Below, in pieces: positions 8,315-17,499 of a DNA stretch of 55,187 nt; the stretch's first letter is position 1; each line of letters begins with the position of its first letter. The notes beneath the pieces were generated by a model. That model saw only the letters and a list, made by a program, of their open reading frames with translations, was not told the DNA's origin and ran no database searches. The translations under genes were made by a program, and so were the position numbers. The DNA lies in the NCBI GenBank assembly GCA_903895995.1, contig CAITVX010000035.1, positions 1-55,187 on the forward strand, written 5' to 3'. This DNA is from an uncultured Actinomycetes bacterium. Its GTDB lineage: Bacteria; Actinomycetota; Actinomycetes; Nanopelagicales; Nanopelagicaceae.

Positions 8315-9513
8315 GCTTTACTTCGATCTGGAAGATGTAATCGAAGTGCTGCAATTGCAACAATGATGAGTCCGGTGACTAATCCGCCGATCCACCACCA
8401 TTGAAGATGCGCGCCTAATAAAACACCAGCGATAACTGGGCCCATGATGGTGCCAATAGTCCATGTGCTTGTAGATGCTGCGTTATAGCGGCCGCGTAAG
8501 TGTTCTGGTGCTAATTGATTAACGATTGAAGGCATGATCGGTGACCAGACCATCTCACCAAAGCCAAAGACAACTTGGCAGATAATAATGAGCGCGAGTG
8601 CTTGAGTTCTGATGATCCCGGCCATTGCGAGTGCGACCCATGCAGCTGCCCATAAGAGCGCTGCGATAGCGATCGATTTAGTGCGATCGAAGTTCGCAAG
8701 CTTCTTCACAAACCAGAGCTGGGCGACTGCGATCAAGAGAGTATTGGCAACAAATGCCCACGCGATATCAGAGGGTTGAACCTTTGCAATCATCGACGAG
8801 AATGCGGTGAAACCAACTTCAAGTTGGGCATAACCACATAAGACTGCACCGATTGAGATTAGCCAGACTTTGACGAAGACCTTGTCAGCTAAGACGCTCT
8901 TCCAACCATCGATACGGTCAGAGTTTATTTTGCGTTCTGCATGGGTGCGATGGCCAACTCCGCGAATGCTCATCACAATAAATAAGTAACCGAGGAATGA
9001 GATCCCATCGCCGCGATAGAGGTTGACGAAAGTTTGTGGGTGGGATGTGTCGACGATCAGTGATGCAACAAGTCCGCCAAGTCCCATCCCAAGGTTCATC
9101 ATTGCAAATTGGGATCCGAAGTAACGCGGACGTTGTTCTGGTGTGGTGAGCTCTGCCGCGATTGCACTCTGGCTTGGCCACATCGCAGCGCCACCTAATG
9201 CAGTGATTGTTGTGACAACGAGTGCGCTCGGAATGTTATGGATGTAACCCATGCTGCCGATTCCGAGTGCGCTAATAATGAGTGAGCCCATCAAGACGGG
9301 CTTAGGACCCCAGTGATCAATCAGTGAACCAAATATCGGTGATAGGCATAGCCCGACAACTGCGCCATAGGCAGAGATCAGACCGACGATTCCCGAAGGG
9401 ATTCCGCGTACTTGGTGGAGGTAGATAAAGAGGAATGAGAAGACGAGCCCGTTGCCGGTGCCAGAGATTAAAACCCCAAGCAGAAGTAATCGAATGGTTT
9501 TGGGGAGCTTCAC
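8311..9513 (-). CDS. MFS transporter (drug/sugar efflux type)
   Basis: 400 residues with about 12 predicted membrane spans, typical MFS length. Visible motifs are the loop 2-3 region SPIFGSLIDHWGPKPVL and a matching second-half loop. It starts at GTG 9513, which overlaps the upstream gene's stop as TAGTG, so it is probably co-transcribed with the Ig-repeat secreted protein. Substrate cannot be predicted. Confidence 0.8.
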   Translation of the reverse strand: MKLPKTIRLLLLGVLISGTGNGLVFSFLFIYLHQVRGIPSGIVGLISAYGAVVGLCLSPIFGSLIDHWGPKPVLMGSLIISALGIGSMGYIHNIPSALVVTTITALGGAAMWPSQSAIAAELTTPEQRPRYFGSQFAMMNLGMGLGGLVASLIVDTSHPQTFVNLYRGDGISFLGYLFIVMSIRGVGHRTHAERKINSDRIDGWKSVLADKVFVKVWLISIGAVLCGYAQLEVGFTAFSSMIAKVQPSDIAWAFVANTLLIAVAQLWFVKKLANFDRTKSIAIAALLWAAAWVALAMAGIIRTQALALIIICQVVFGFGEMVWSPIMPSIVNQLAPEHLRGRYNAASTSTWTIGTIMGPVIAGVLLGAHLQWWWIGGLVTGLIIVAIAALRLHLPDRSKA

Positions 9514-11408
9514 TACTTAACTATAAGGGTTTTCAAGTAGACGATCGTTGAACCCTGCAAGACCAGGAATATATGTTTTCCTGCAGTCAGAGTGTGTTTG
9601 CCGAGCGCGCTCTTCTTTCCATCGATCGTAAGAACAACGGTCTTCAACGTACTTGTCACAGTCACAACGCGCTTGAGGATACTTACTTTGATGATGGCAA
9701 GCTTTGCTGGCGCGACGGTTGGTTTAGCTGATGGAGTAGGGGTTGAGGAGGAGACAGGCATTGGAGTAGGAGTTGCGCTCGCTGTCGGCTTTGGAGTCGG
9801 GGTAGGCGTTGGTGTTGGAATCGGAGCTGGATTTACCGTAACAATTGCTGTGACGATATTGGATTGACCGAAGAGGCCACCTGGGTTTTGTACAGCAGTG
9901 ATTGTTGCGGTGCCGACCTTTACTCCAATAATCGAATTAGTAGAGATCTTTGCAACGCTTGGATCACTTGATGTGAAAGTCCAGCTTCCTTTGGAGTTCG
10001 ATGTTGGTGGAGCGATCACAATCGGAGTGTTATCAGCCATGATTGTGATCGGATTAAATGCACCGAGTGTTGGAACAATTCCATTGACTTGAACTGTAAA
10101 TGTGGTTGAAGCCGAGAGCCAATAAGTACTCGCTGCTTGAGTAGCAGTGATGGTTGCTGTTCCTGCCCCAACAATCTTCGCACTGCTTCCGTTAATGGCA
10201 ACGATATTTGAATCGCTAGATGTATATGTAATTGCCCCAGGTGAGGCAGAAGTTGGGGCGGTGATTGCGATATCTGGGTCACCCGCAACACGTAATAAGT
10301 TAGTCAGAGATGTAAGCACTGGAGTTCCCTGAATAGTGACTGTTGTTGTGATCGGGCCGACGGGGCTGAAGCTTCCAGATGATGCTTGATTTGCAGTCAA
10401 AGTAATGATTCCAGGCTTAGTGAGTGTGAGAACGCTGCCGGCGATAGATGCAATAGATGGATCACTGGATGAATACGACCATGTGCCTGGTGAACTTGAT
10501 GCAGGTGGGTTAAGAATAAAAGTCTTTGTTGATGTGGGTGAAAATGGCTGTGCGATTGCAGGCCATGCACTCACTGTCGGAGCAGTACCTGTAATTGTGA
10601 CCTTCATTGTCACCGTAATACTTGCATAGGGAGTTGCCCCTGCTTGGGTTGCAGAGATTGTTGTTGTTCCTATTGCGATCGGCGAGAGAGTCCGTGCACT
10701 CACTGTTGCAATAGATGGGTCACTTGATTCGAATGTCCACGCACCGGTTGATGTTGAAGATGGTGGGTTAAGAGTGATCGACGTGACGCTATCTCTATTG
10801 AGTGAGATATCACCGAAGGTCCCAAGCACTGGAGGGATTAGTGCGACGGTGAGCAAGAAGTTGAGCGATGTCGCTGCCCATGCTGCAGTCGCTGCTTGAT
10901 TGACAGTCACATAAATAGTTCCACCGTCGGTAAATTTAATGACATTGCCCGTGAGAGTTGCAAAAGATGCACCGTTGATCGAATAACTCCACGCGCCATT
11001 ACTTGTGCTTGATGGTGTTGGGATGGTAAATGTGTTCGCTGCGAACTGGACTGTCTGGTTTGGAATTTTCGCAATGACTGGAACGCCTTTTGTAACAGTT
11101 AATTCAGTAACGCGAGAGACTGTGTTGAATGCACCAGAAGCTGCCTGGACAGCGGTGATACGTGAGTAGCCGGCGCCAACAAGGGTTGCGATATCTCCGA
11201 TAACTGTTGCCACTAAAGGATTGGCTGCAGTGAAGGTCCACTTGCCAGGTGATGTCGAACTAGGGGGAATGAGGGTCACGGTCTTCTGATCAAAGGAGAC
11301 GACGATCGGCATCATGCTCCCGGCTTGGGTCAGCGTCGCCTGGGCCGAGGGTAATCCAGTCGAAATCAATGCAAAGGAGATGGTGGCAGCAGCAATGATT
11401 CGTTTCAT
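9513..11408 (-). CDS. Secreted protein with tandem bacterial Ig-like (Big) repeats
   Basis: 631 residues from ATG 11408, chosen because MKRIIAAATISFALISTGLPSAQA is a classic signal peptide and a GATAAT box lies 6 nt upstream; the frame stays open further upstream but has no signal there. The mature part is at least six Big-type repeats of about 85-90 residues, each with a PPSSTS-G-W(T/S)(F/Y)-S-P(S)-A-I pattern. They are followed by a Pro/Thr/Ser linker (PTPTPTPTPKPTASATPTP) and a short beta-rich C-terminal domain. It has no LPXTG motif or clear anchor. The fold suggests an extended surface or adhesion molecule. The low-complexity repeats resemble parts of the giant protein at 21985 and the 341-residue protein at 19988. 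Confidence 0.8.
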   Translation of the reverse strand: MKRIIAAATISFALISTGLPSAQATLTQAGSMMPIVVSFDQKTVTLIPPSSTSPGKWTFTAANPLVATVIGDIATLVGAGYSRITAVQAASGAFNTVSRVTELTVTKGVPVIAKIPNQTVQFAANTFTIPTPSSTSNGAWSYSINGASFATLTGNVIKFTDGGTIYVTVNQAATAAWAATSLNFLLTVALIPPVLGTFGDISLNRDSVTSITLNPPSSTSTGAWTFESSDPSIATVSARTLSPIAIGTTTISATQAGATPYASITVTMKVTITGTAPTVSAWPAIAQPFSPTSTKTFILNPPASSSPGTWSYSSSDPSIASIAGSVLTLTKPGIITLTANQASSGSFSPVGPITTTVTIQGTPVLTSLTNLLRVAGDPDIAITAPTSASPGAITYTSSDSNIVAINGSSAKIVGAGTATITATQAASTYWLSASTTFTVQVNGIVPTLGAFNPITIMADNTPIVIAPPTSNSKGSWTFTSSDPSVAKISTNSIIGVKVGTATITAVQNPGGLFGQSNIVTAIVTVNPAPIPTPTPTPTPKPTASATPTPMPVSSSTPTPSAKPTVAPAKLAIIKVSILKRVVTVTSTLKTVVLTIDGKKSALGKHTLTAGKHIFLVLQGSTIVYLKTLIVK

Positions 11409-11414
11409 TTTTAC

Positions 11415-11420
11415 ATTATC
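11415..11420 (-). promoter_or_regulatory. -10 box GATAAT, leaderless start of Ig-repeat protein
   Basis: On the minus strand GATAAT is followed by GTAAAA and the ATG at 11408. This fixes the start at the signal peptide. Confidence 0.6.
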
Positions 11421-11498
11421 GTCTCCTTCCCAGTGGAACCCAGCAGGCTCCCCAGCGGATGTGCTGTTACTTTGCCTAGCTTTTAGAAGCAAAGTGTT

Positions 11499-11504
11499 TA
11501 GAAT
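11499..11504 (+). promoter_or_regulatory. -10 box TAGAAT, leaderless start of esterase gene
   Basis: TAGAAT, then CCCTTT, then ATG at 11511. No Shine-Dalgarno sequence is visible. Confidence 0.6.
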
Positions 11505-11510
11505 CCCTTT

Positions 11511-12440
11511 ATGGCACTCCACCCTCAGGTAGTTAAATTCCTTGAAGCTCGCAAAGCCGCTGCGCTCACGATCGAAAATCCGACGCTTGAACAGATGCGT
11601 GCCGATCCATGGAATTGGCTCGATGTCGCGGGCCCTTTGGCCACTGATGTCGATACTCGACATACCTATGTGACCTCACCTACCGCCGATCTTCATACCG
11701 TTATCTATACGCCTAAGAATGTGAAGCCTGGAGCGCCAGCACTCGTCTATTTCCATGGTGGTGGATGGGTCTTTAGTTGGGTGCTGCGTTATGCGCCGCA
11801 GCTATCAAATATCGCAAGTGAATCAGGCGCCGTAGTTATTGGAATTAATTATCAGAAAGCCCCTGAACATCAATTCCCGATTCCATTTGATGATTGTTAT
11901 GCAGGGCTGCTCTGGGTTCGAGATCATGCGGCGGAACTTGGAATTGATCCAAAGAAGATTGGTGTGGGTGGAGATAGCGCTGGCGGAAATCTCGCTGCAG
12001 CGGTTGCACTTAAAGCTGGGCATACTGGCGATGTTGCGCTCGCTTATCAAGCGTTGATCTATCCATGTGTTGATACCAATTACACACGTCAGTCATATCG
12101 CGATCATGAGACTGGATATGGACTCGAAGCAGTGGGAATGAAATGGTGTTGGGATGCATATATTCCTGAAGCAGAACGTGCGAACCAATACGCCGTACCA
12201 ATGAAGGCTGATCGTTTTAATGGAGTTGCTCCAGCATTTGTGGCACTCGCCGAACATGACATCTTGCGAGATGAAGGCGTTGCATATGGCGAGAAGCTAG
12301 CTAGCGCAGGTATTTCTGTGACGATAAAAGAGTGGCCAGGAATGGTCCATGGCTTCTTTGGTCACGGTAGATATGTTGATGCTGCCTATGAGATCCGTTC
12401 GTGGATCAGCGCTCAGATCGTGAGCCACACACAAGGTTAG
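11511..12440 (+). CDS. HSL-type alpha/beta hydrolase (esterase/lipase)
   Basis: 309 residues, no signal peptide, so cytoplasmic. The hormone-sensitive-lipase family marks are complete: oxyanion motif YFHGGGWVFSW (about residues 80-90), nucleophile elbow GGDSAGGNLA, catalytic Asp in AEHDILRDEG and His in MVHGFFG. It would hydrolyse an ester or amide of a small carboxylic acid. The HGGGW arrangement also occurs in kynurenine formamidases, and a tryptophan-degrading gene pair without a formamidase lies 25 kb away, so that role is a speculative alternative. Transcribed alone from its own promoter. Confidence 0.85.
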   Translation: MALHPQVVKFLEARKAAALTIENPTLEQMRADPWNWLDVAGPLATDVDTRHTYVTSPTADLHTVIYTPKNVKPGAPALVYFHGGGWVFSWVLRYAPQLSNIASESGAVVIGINYQKAPEHQFPIPFDDCYAGLLWVRDHAAELGIDPKKIGVGGDSAGGNLAAAVALKAGHTGDVALAYQALIYPCVDTNYTRQSYRDHETGYGLEAVGMKWCWDAYIPEAERANQYAVPMKADRFNGVAPAFVALAEHDILRDEGVAYGEKLASAGISVTIKEWPGMVHGFFGHGRYVDAAYEIRSWISAQIVSHTQG

Positions 12441-12457
12441 TCAGGCCTACGGTCGCG

Positions 12458-12463
12458 TACTCT
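12458..12463 (+). promoter_or_regulatory. -10 box TACTCT, leaderless start of murT
   Basis: TACTCT is followed by AAGGGC and the ATG at 12470. It rules out the longer frame that would begin inside the preceding esterase gene. Confidence 0.55.
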
Positions 12464-12469
12464 AAGGGC

Positions 12470-13627
12470 ATGGAGAATCTGCGGCTTGCGATTGCGATTG
12501 CGATCGCAAAGAGCGCTGGATTCCTATCTAAATCTCTTGGCCGGGGCTCTGGCGAGACGCTACCGGGCCGAGTACTTCTCACTCTTTGTCCTAATGCGAT
12601 TGAGCTCTTATCTGCTTCTCGCGTAATTATTTTGGTATCAGGCACTAATGGCAAGACATCAACAACGAAAGAGTTAGTTACCCAGGTACGGACCGTCGGG
12701 ACTGTTGTTACATCAGGATCAGGTTCTAACTTAACCCGGGGTGTTGCAGGTGCTTTGATGCAGGATTCAGTCTTTGCAGTGCTTGAAGTCGATGAATTAC
12801 ATCTTCCATCTGTTGTGGCTGCGACTAATCCGGCATTGGTTTTACTTCTCAATCTTTCACGTGATCAATTGCATCGTATGCACGAAGTCAAGCGCGTTGC
12901 ATCGCGCTGGCATGAGATGTGTAAGAGTGCAGATCCTTCTACTCTCTTTGTCGCAGATGTTGATGATCCCTTTGTGAACTATGCAATTACTGGTGCTGCA
13001 TCTGCTGTACGAGTCTCATTTGGCGCAGCATCTGGTGGTCGCCATCCTGATGGTGCTGTCTGCCCTTCATGTGGACGTTACTTGGATTGGATCGAAGGTA
13101 AGTACCACTGCGAATGCGGATTAAGTAATGAGTACGCGGATCACACATACGAGAGTGGTTCTGCGGGGTATCGAAACTTTGTCTTAGCATCGATCGCAGC
13201 AGATATGGTCGGAGTCCATAACTCGATCAGCAATATTGCACTGCGCACTGATTATCGTGGGATGGAACGTGCAACCGAGAAAGTCTTTGCTGGAGTGAAG
13301 GCGCGTCTTCGCCTCACAAAGAATCCTGCATCATGGACTGAAGCTCTCGCTGGTGTAGTTGGCGATAATGTGATCTTGGTTCTCAACGCTCGTGAAGTCG
13401 ATGGAATCGATACTTCATGGATCTGGGATGTCTCCTACGCAAACCTTGCTGGAAAGAAAGTTGTCGTTACGGGTGAACGAGGCGCAGATCTTGCCTATCG
13501 AATTCATGTCGAGGGCGTTGAAAGCACGCTCGTAGATACCTTTGATGAGGCGATCGCTCTCTTTGGGCTTGGATCGGTCGAAGTATTAGCTGCTTACACA
13601 GCTTTCTTTGGGCTGGTGAACCGATGA
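12470..13627 (+). CDS. murT: Lipid II isoglutaminyl synthase, MurT subunit
   Basis: 385 residues from ATG 12470 (MENLRLAIAIAIAKSAG), the family's normal N-terminus. It is a Mur-ligase-like ATPase: ATP-binding VSGTNGKTSTTK (about residues 54-65), followed by EVDELHLPSV and a zinc-ribbon CPSCGRYLDWIEGKYHCECG in the middle domain. With GatD it amidates the alpha-carboxyl of D-glutamate in lipid II to D-isoglutamine. The stop overlaps gatD (ATGA), as expected for a two-subunit enzyme. Confidence 0.93.
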   Translation: MENLRLAIAIAIAKSAGFLSKSLGRGSGETLPGRVLLTLCPNAIELLSASRVIILVSGTNGKTSTTKELVTQVRTVGTVVTSGSGSNLTRGVAGALMQDSVFAVLEVDELHLPSVVAATNPALVLLLNLSRDQLHRMHEVKRVASRWHEMCKSADPSTLFVADVDDPFVNYAITGAASAVRVSFGAASGGRHPDGAVCPSCGRYLDWIEGKYHCECGLSNEYADHTYESGSAGYRNFVLASIAADMVGVHNSISNIALRTDYRGMERATEKVFAGVKARLRLTKNPASWTEALAGVVGDNVILVLNAREVDGIDTSWIWDVSYANLAGKKVVVTGERGADLAYRIHVEGVESTLVDTFDEAIALFGLGSVEVLAAYTAFFGLVNR

Positions 13628-14304
13628 AGATCATCCGTATTCATAATGAATTACTTGGCACATATGGTGACCGAGGCAATGCTGATGTTCTTGCCTATCG
13701 CGCTGGGCTCGCTGGAATCTCTACACGGGTAATCGATGTTTCCTATCGGGATGCAATCCCCCATGATGGCGATATTTACTTGCTAGGCGGGGCTGAAGAT
13801 GCAGCACAGATACTTTCTTGTAACGCGCTCAGCGGTGGATCACTGCATGGCGCGGTAGAGAAGGGCGCTGTAGTACTTGCGATCTGTGCCGGTTTCCAGA
13901 TACTTGGTAAATCTTTCTATGCAAACAATAATGAAGTCCGGGGACTTGGCTTACTCAATGTCACAACAGTGCCCGGGACTCAAAGATATGTCGGTGATAT
14001 CAAGATTCACTCAGATCTATTAGGTATCGATCTCACAGGATTTGAAAACCATGGAGGCAAGACTTTACTTGGTGCTGGTGCGCAGAGTTTTGGTTCTGTG
14101 GTGGTAGGTCACGGCAATGGTGAGAGCGGTGTCGACGGCGCAGTCTCTGGAAATATCTTTGGTACATATCTTCACGGCCCAGTGCTGGCACGTAATCCCG
14201 AGTTTGCAGATCTACTTCTCTCGCGTGCACATGGTTCACCAGTAAAGGTAGATGATCCACTCGCTGATCACTATGCCGCACTTCGTCTGCGCCTTGTGAA
14301 GTAA
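13624..14304 (+). CDS. gatD: Lipid II isoglutaminyl synthase, glutamine amidotransferase subunit
   Basis: 226 residues, a class I (CobB/CobQ-like) glutaminase supplying ammonia to MurT. The catalytic cysteine sits in LAICAGFQILGKSF (about residue 93) and the histidine in GTYLHGPVLARNP. The N-terminus RIHNELLGTYGDRGNADVL is diagnostic of GatD. It overlaps murT at its start and the LysE-type gene at its end (TAATG), forming one operon of three. Confidence 0.93.
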   Translation: MKIIRIHNELLGTYGDRGNADVLAYRAGLAGISTRVIDVSYRDAIPHDGDIYLLGGAEDAAQILSCNALSGGSLHGAVEKGAVVLAICAGFQILGKSFYANNNEVRGLGLLNVTTVPGTQRYVGDIKIHSDLLGIDLTGFENHGGKTLLGAGAQSFGSVVVGHGNGESGVDGAVSGNIFGTYLHGPVLARNPEFADLLLSRAHGSPVKVDDPLADHYAALRLRLVK

Positions 14305-14930
14305 TGCTCTCTGTCATTCCTGCATTCGCTCTTACTGCCCTCATTCTTGCAATGGTGCCAGGCCAAGGTGTTGCTATGGTTCTGCGCCAATCACTTATTG
14401 GTGGCCGCAGTGCCGCTTTCTATAGCGTTGCTGGAAATAGCACCGGGCTCATTATCTGGGGCACGATGTCTTCGGTTGGACTCTCTGCAGTCTTTGCTCA
14501 ATCACACTTCGCATTCAATATATTGAAATGGTGCGGTGTTACATTCTTAATCGGGCTCTCAATTCAGACTCTCTGGCAGCTTCGTAAAGAGTTCGGAAAA
14601 TTCGATATTGATAGTGGCGCTAAGACATCATTCTTTCCCGCATATCGACTGGGTCTATTAACTAATCTGACCAATGTGAAAGCCGCTGTATTCGCTGTTG
14701 CATTTATCCCCCAGTTTGTACCGAAGGGATTTAACCTCGGGCTCGGTATTGTCTTGCTCGCATGCGTGCAATCGATGACATCAGCGCTCTGGTACACATC
14801 ATTAATATTCGCCGTACATAAATCATCTGCATTTCTCGCAAAGCCCGCGGTCAGGCGTACATTGACTGCAATTTCGGCGATCGGCATCGTTGTATTAGCG
14901 ATTGGGCTCGCGGTAACTAGCCCTCGATAA
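14304..14930 (+). CDS. LysE/RhtB-family amino-acid exporter
   Basis: 208 residues, about six hydrophobic segments, normal length for LysE/RhtB exporters. The N-terminus (IPAFALTALILAMVPGQG) carries the conserved P-G-Q/P region, followed by RQSLIGGRSAAFYSVAGNSTG. It starts on the last base of the gatD stop. Substrate is uncertain. Confidence 0.8.
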   Translation: MLSVIPAFALTALILAMVPGQGVAMVLRQSLIGGRSAAFYSVAGNSTGLIIWGTMSSVGLSAVFAQSHFAFNILKWCGVTFLIGLSIQTLWQLRKEFGKFDIDSGAKTSFFPAYRLGLLTNLTNVKAAVFAVAFIPQFVPKGFNLGLGIVLLACVQSMTSALWYTSLIFAVHKSSAFLAKPAVRRTLTAISAIGIVVLAIGLAVTSPR

Positions 14931-14949
14931 CGCTGGTAAACTTGCCTCA

Positions 14950-14967
14950 TTGTTGCCACTGCAACAA
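14950..14967 (+). other. Perfect hairpin upstream of the helicase gene
   Basis: TTGTTGC (14950-14956), loop CACT, GCAACAA (14961-14967). There is no T-run after it, so it is not an intrinsic terminator; it might be part of a 5' leader of the DEAD-box gene or an operator. The AT-rich stretch TATATAGGTATAACT just before the start codon at 15042 is a plausible -10 region. Confidence 0.35.
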
Positions 14968-15041
14968 CCCCGAATGCGAGTCTTAATTCTTAAGCACCAA
15001 CGAGACGCGCTTGATGTCCCGATTGGTATATAGGTATAACT

Positions 15042-16886
15042 ATGTCTTTTGAAAAACTTGGCGTTCACCCTGCCCTAGCGCAGGCGATGACCGATGAAGG
15101 TAAAACCACCGCATTCCCGATTCAGGTAGCAACTCTTCCTGAAGCGATCGCAGGACGCGACATTCTTGGCCGCGGTCAGACTGGATCAGGTAAGACTCTT
15201 GCCTTCGGTCTAGCAATGATGACTCGTTTGGCTGGACGAACAGCTCGCCCACATCACCCACTTGGTTTAGTTCTTGCACCAACTCGCGAACTTGCGGTGC
15301 AGATCAGCGAAGTTATTGCACCACTTTCTCGCACAGTAAATCTCAACTCACAAGTTGTTGCTGGCGGAATGCCATATATGCGCCAGATCCAAGCTTTAAA
15401 GCGCGGAGTGCCAATCATTGTTGCAACACCAGGACGTTTGATGGATCTTCTTGATAAGGGCCACATCAACTTAAGCGATGTTGAGATTACAGTTCTTGAT
15501 GAAGCAGACCAGATGGCAGATATGGGCTTCTTGCCTTCTGTGAAAGAGATCCTGGCTCTCACAAAGAAAGATGGCCAACGCCTACTCTTCTCTGCAACTC
15601 TTGATCGCGATGTAGACACACTCGTCAAGATGTTCTTAAAGAACCCAGTTACTCACTCACTTGAGAATGAGAAGACAACTGCCGGTCGCATGCTTCACCA
15701 TATTTTGATTATGGATCAAGCTCATAAAGATGTTATTTCAACACAGATCGCAGCCCGAGAGGGACGCACAATCTTCTTCGTACGTACAAAGCATGGCGCA
15801 GATAAACTCGCTGAAAAGATGCTCCGCGCAGGTGTTCCTGTCGGCGTATTGCACGGCGGAAAATCTCAAGGCCAGCGCACACGCGTACTTGCAGCATTTA
15901 AAGATGGAAAAACTAATGCACTCGTCGCAACAGATGTAGCGGCACGCGGTATCCACGTAGATGGCGTATCACTTGTTGTTCACGTCGATGCACCTGCAGA
16001 TCACAAGGATTACTTGCACCGCGCTGGCCGTACAGCACGTGCTGGTGAGTCAGGCACCGTCGTCACTCTTGCAACATCGAAGCAGAAGAAGGGCATCCAC
16101 GGTCTCGCATCGCGCGCTGCTGTGAAACTTGCTGAAGTATTTGTGAAGCCACATGATCCAGAGCTCATTCGCGTTACTGGTGCTCAAGCTCCATCGGGTA
16201 TTCCGATTGAGGCAGAGCCAGAGAAGCATGAGAGTTCACGTAAGCCAGGAAGCCGTAACCGCGGTGACCGTGGGGATCGTGGGGATCGTCCTGCACGTAA
16301 CCAGGATCGCCCTGATTATCCAAAGCGCGAACGCGGCCCTTACAAAGGCAATAGCGGCAGCAATGGTGGACGCAGTGGATTCATCAAGAAAGAAAAGCCA
16401 GAGCCAGTAGCAGAGTTCCGTAATAACGAACGTCCTGTCCGTAATTTTGAACGCCCAGCGCGTGATGATCGTTCTGAGCGTCCATCAACACGTCCTTCAA
16501 CGCGTCCGTCTTCACGATCTGAAGCACGCACTACACGCGATGATCGTGCATCACGTCCAGCGCGCGCAGAACGTCCTGATTTTGATCCACGCGATCGTGC
16601 TCCAAAGAAGAAGTGGACTCCACAAGAAGTCCGTAACTCTGAACGCCCATCACGCGATGATCGTTCTGAGAGAGGCGACCGTCCAGCTAAGAAATCAGCT
16701 GCAGCTAAACCTTTCCGCTCAAATAAGTTCGATCCAATGGCCTCAAAGCCAACAGATGGATTCCGTGCAAAGTCTGCTGCTAAAAAAGCTGGCAAGAAGG
16801 CTGCACCTAAAACATCAAAGCCTGGCCGCCCAGGAAAACCTGCGGTGAAGAAGGTTGCCGGAAAGAAGAAGCCCCGCACTAAATAG
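15042..16886 (+). CDS. DEAD-box RNA helicase with long basic tail
   Basis: 614 residues. The helicase core covers residues 1 to about 375: Q motif region FPIQVATLPEAI, motif I GQTGSGKT, PTRELA, DEAD box (VLDEADQMADMGF), SAT, and motif VI HRAGRTARAG. The last 215 residues are a low-complexity tail with many RDDRSER, RPSTRPSTRPSSR and KKAGKKAAPK segments, expected to bind RNA nonspecifically. RhlE/CsdA-like enzymes unwind structured RNA in ribosome assembly and cold adaptation. The gene ends 10 nt before the convergent heme-import ATPase gene. Confidence 0.9.
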   Translation: MSFEKLGVHPALAQAMTDEGKTTAFPIQVATLPEAIAGRDILGRGQTGSGKTLAFGLAMMTRLAGRTARPHHPLGLVLAPTRELAVQISEVIAPLSRTVNLNSQVVAGGMPYMRQIQALKRGVPIIVATPGRLMDLLDKGHINLSDVEITVLDEADQMADMGFLPSVKEILALTKKDGQRLLFSATLDRDVDTLVKMFLKNPVTHSLENEKTTAGRMLHHILIMDQAHKDVISTQIAAREGRTIFFVRTKHGADKLAEKMLRAGVPVGVLHGGKSQGQRTRVLAAFKDGKTNALVATDVAARGIHVDGVSLVVHVDAPADHKDYLHRAGRTARAGESGTVVTLATSKQKKGIHGLASRAAVKLAEVFVKPHDPELIRVTGAQAPSGIPIEAEPEKHESSRKPGSRNRGDRGDRGDRPARNQDRPDYPKRERGPYKGNSGSNGGRSGFIKKEKPEPVAEFRNNERPVRNFERPARDDRSERPSTRPSTRPSSRSEARTTRDDRASRPARAERPDFDPRDRAPKKKWTPQEVRNSERPSRDDRSERGDRPAKKSAAAKPFRSNKFDPMASKPTDGFRAKSAAKKAGKKAAPKTSKPGRPGKPAVKKVAGKKKPRTK

Positions 16887-16896
16887 CACTAAGTAA

Positions 16897-17499
16897 TTAC
16901 GAGAGGTAGATACTCTCGTCAAAGTTTTGTGCAAGATGACCGGTGTTATGGCTAATAACCAGAATGCCGGTCTCTTTGCTTAATCTGGAGATAAGTTCTA
17001 ATAGCTTGCGTGAATACTCACTATCTTGTGCGCTCAGCGGTTCATCTAACAAGTAGTACTCGGCCTGTTGAATCAATGCGAGTGCCACACTGACACGTTG
17101 TTGTTGGCCAAGAGATAGCTCTGTCACTTTAAGTGGGAACAAGTCAAAGAGATCAAGTGATTCAAAGACATCACTTGCGTGCTTTGCACGGCGCTTTGCT
17201 TTGATAATTGCGAAGATCTCTTCGACTGTGAAAGCTAATTCAAAGATACGCCTTTGCGGTGCGATGGAACGCAGCTCTGCTTGCTCTCTTGTCTTGAGCT
17301 TTGAAATATCGTGGCCATTGATAATGATCTGACCTGAATCTGGCTTATGCACGCCACCGATGAGTTGCAGCAGGGTTGTTTTCCCAGAGCCATTTGGGCC
17401 CCCAAGAAGTGTGGCAAAGTTATTGGAGATCAGCGTAGAGAAGTCATCAAAGACGCTCTTCTTGCCGTAAGAGAAGCTGAGGTTCTTAATCTCAATCAT
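16897..17499 (-). CDS. Heme/cobalamin-type ABC importer, ATP-binding protein
   Basis: 200 residues, a compact FecE/HmuV-type ATPase. Walker A GGPNGSGKTT (about 35-44), signature LSLGQQQR, Walker B YYLLDEPLSAQDSE and the switch histidine in ILVISHNTGHL. At 200 residues it is shorter than usual (about 250) but all motifs are there. The start overlaps the permease gene's end by 8 nt, so the three importer genes form one operon. Confidence 0.88.
   Translation of the reverse strand: MIEIKNLSFSYGKKSVFDDFSTLISNNFATLLGGPNGSGKTTLLQLIGGVHKPDSGQIIINGHDISKLKTREQAELRSIAPQRRIFELAFTVEEIFAIIKAKRRAKHASDVFESLDLFDLFPLKVTELSLGQQQRVSVALALIQQAEYYLLDEPLSAQDSEYSRKLLELISRLSKETGILVISHNTGHLAQNFDESIYLS

Noticed and set aside
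12401-12469. Longer MurT beginning inside the esterase gene
   Set aside because: The extra residues are not seen in MurT proteins and a -10 box at 12458-12463 points to ATG 12470.
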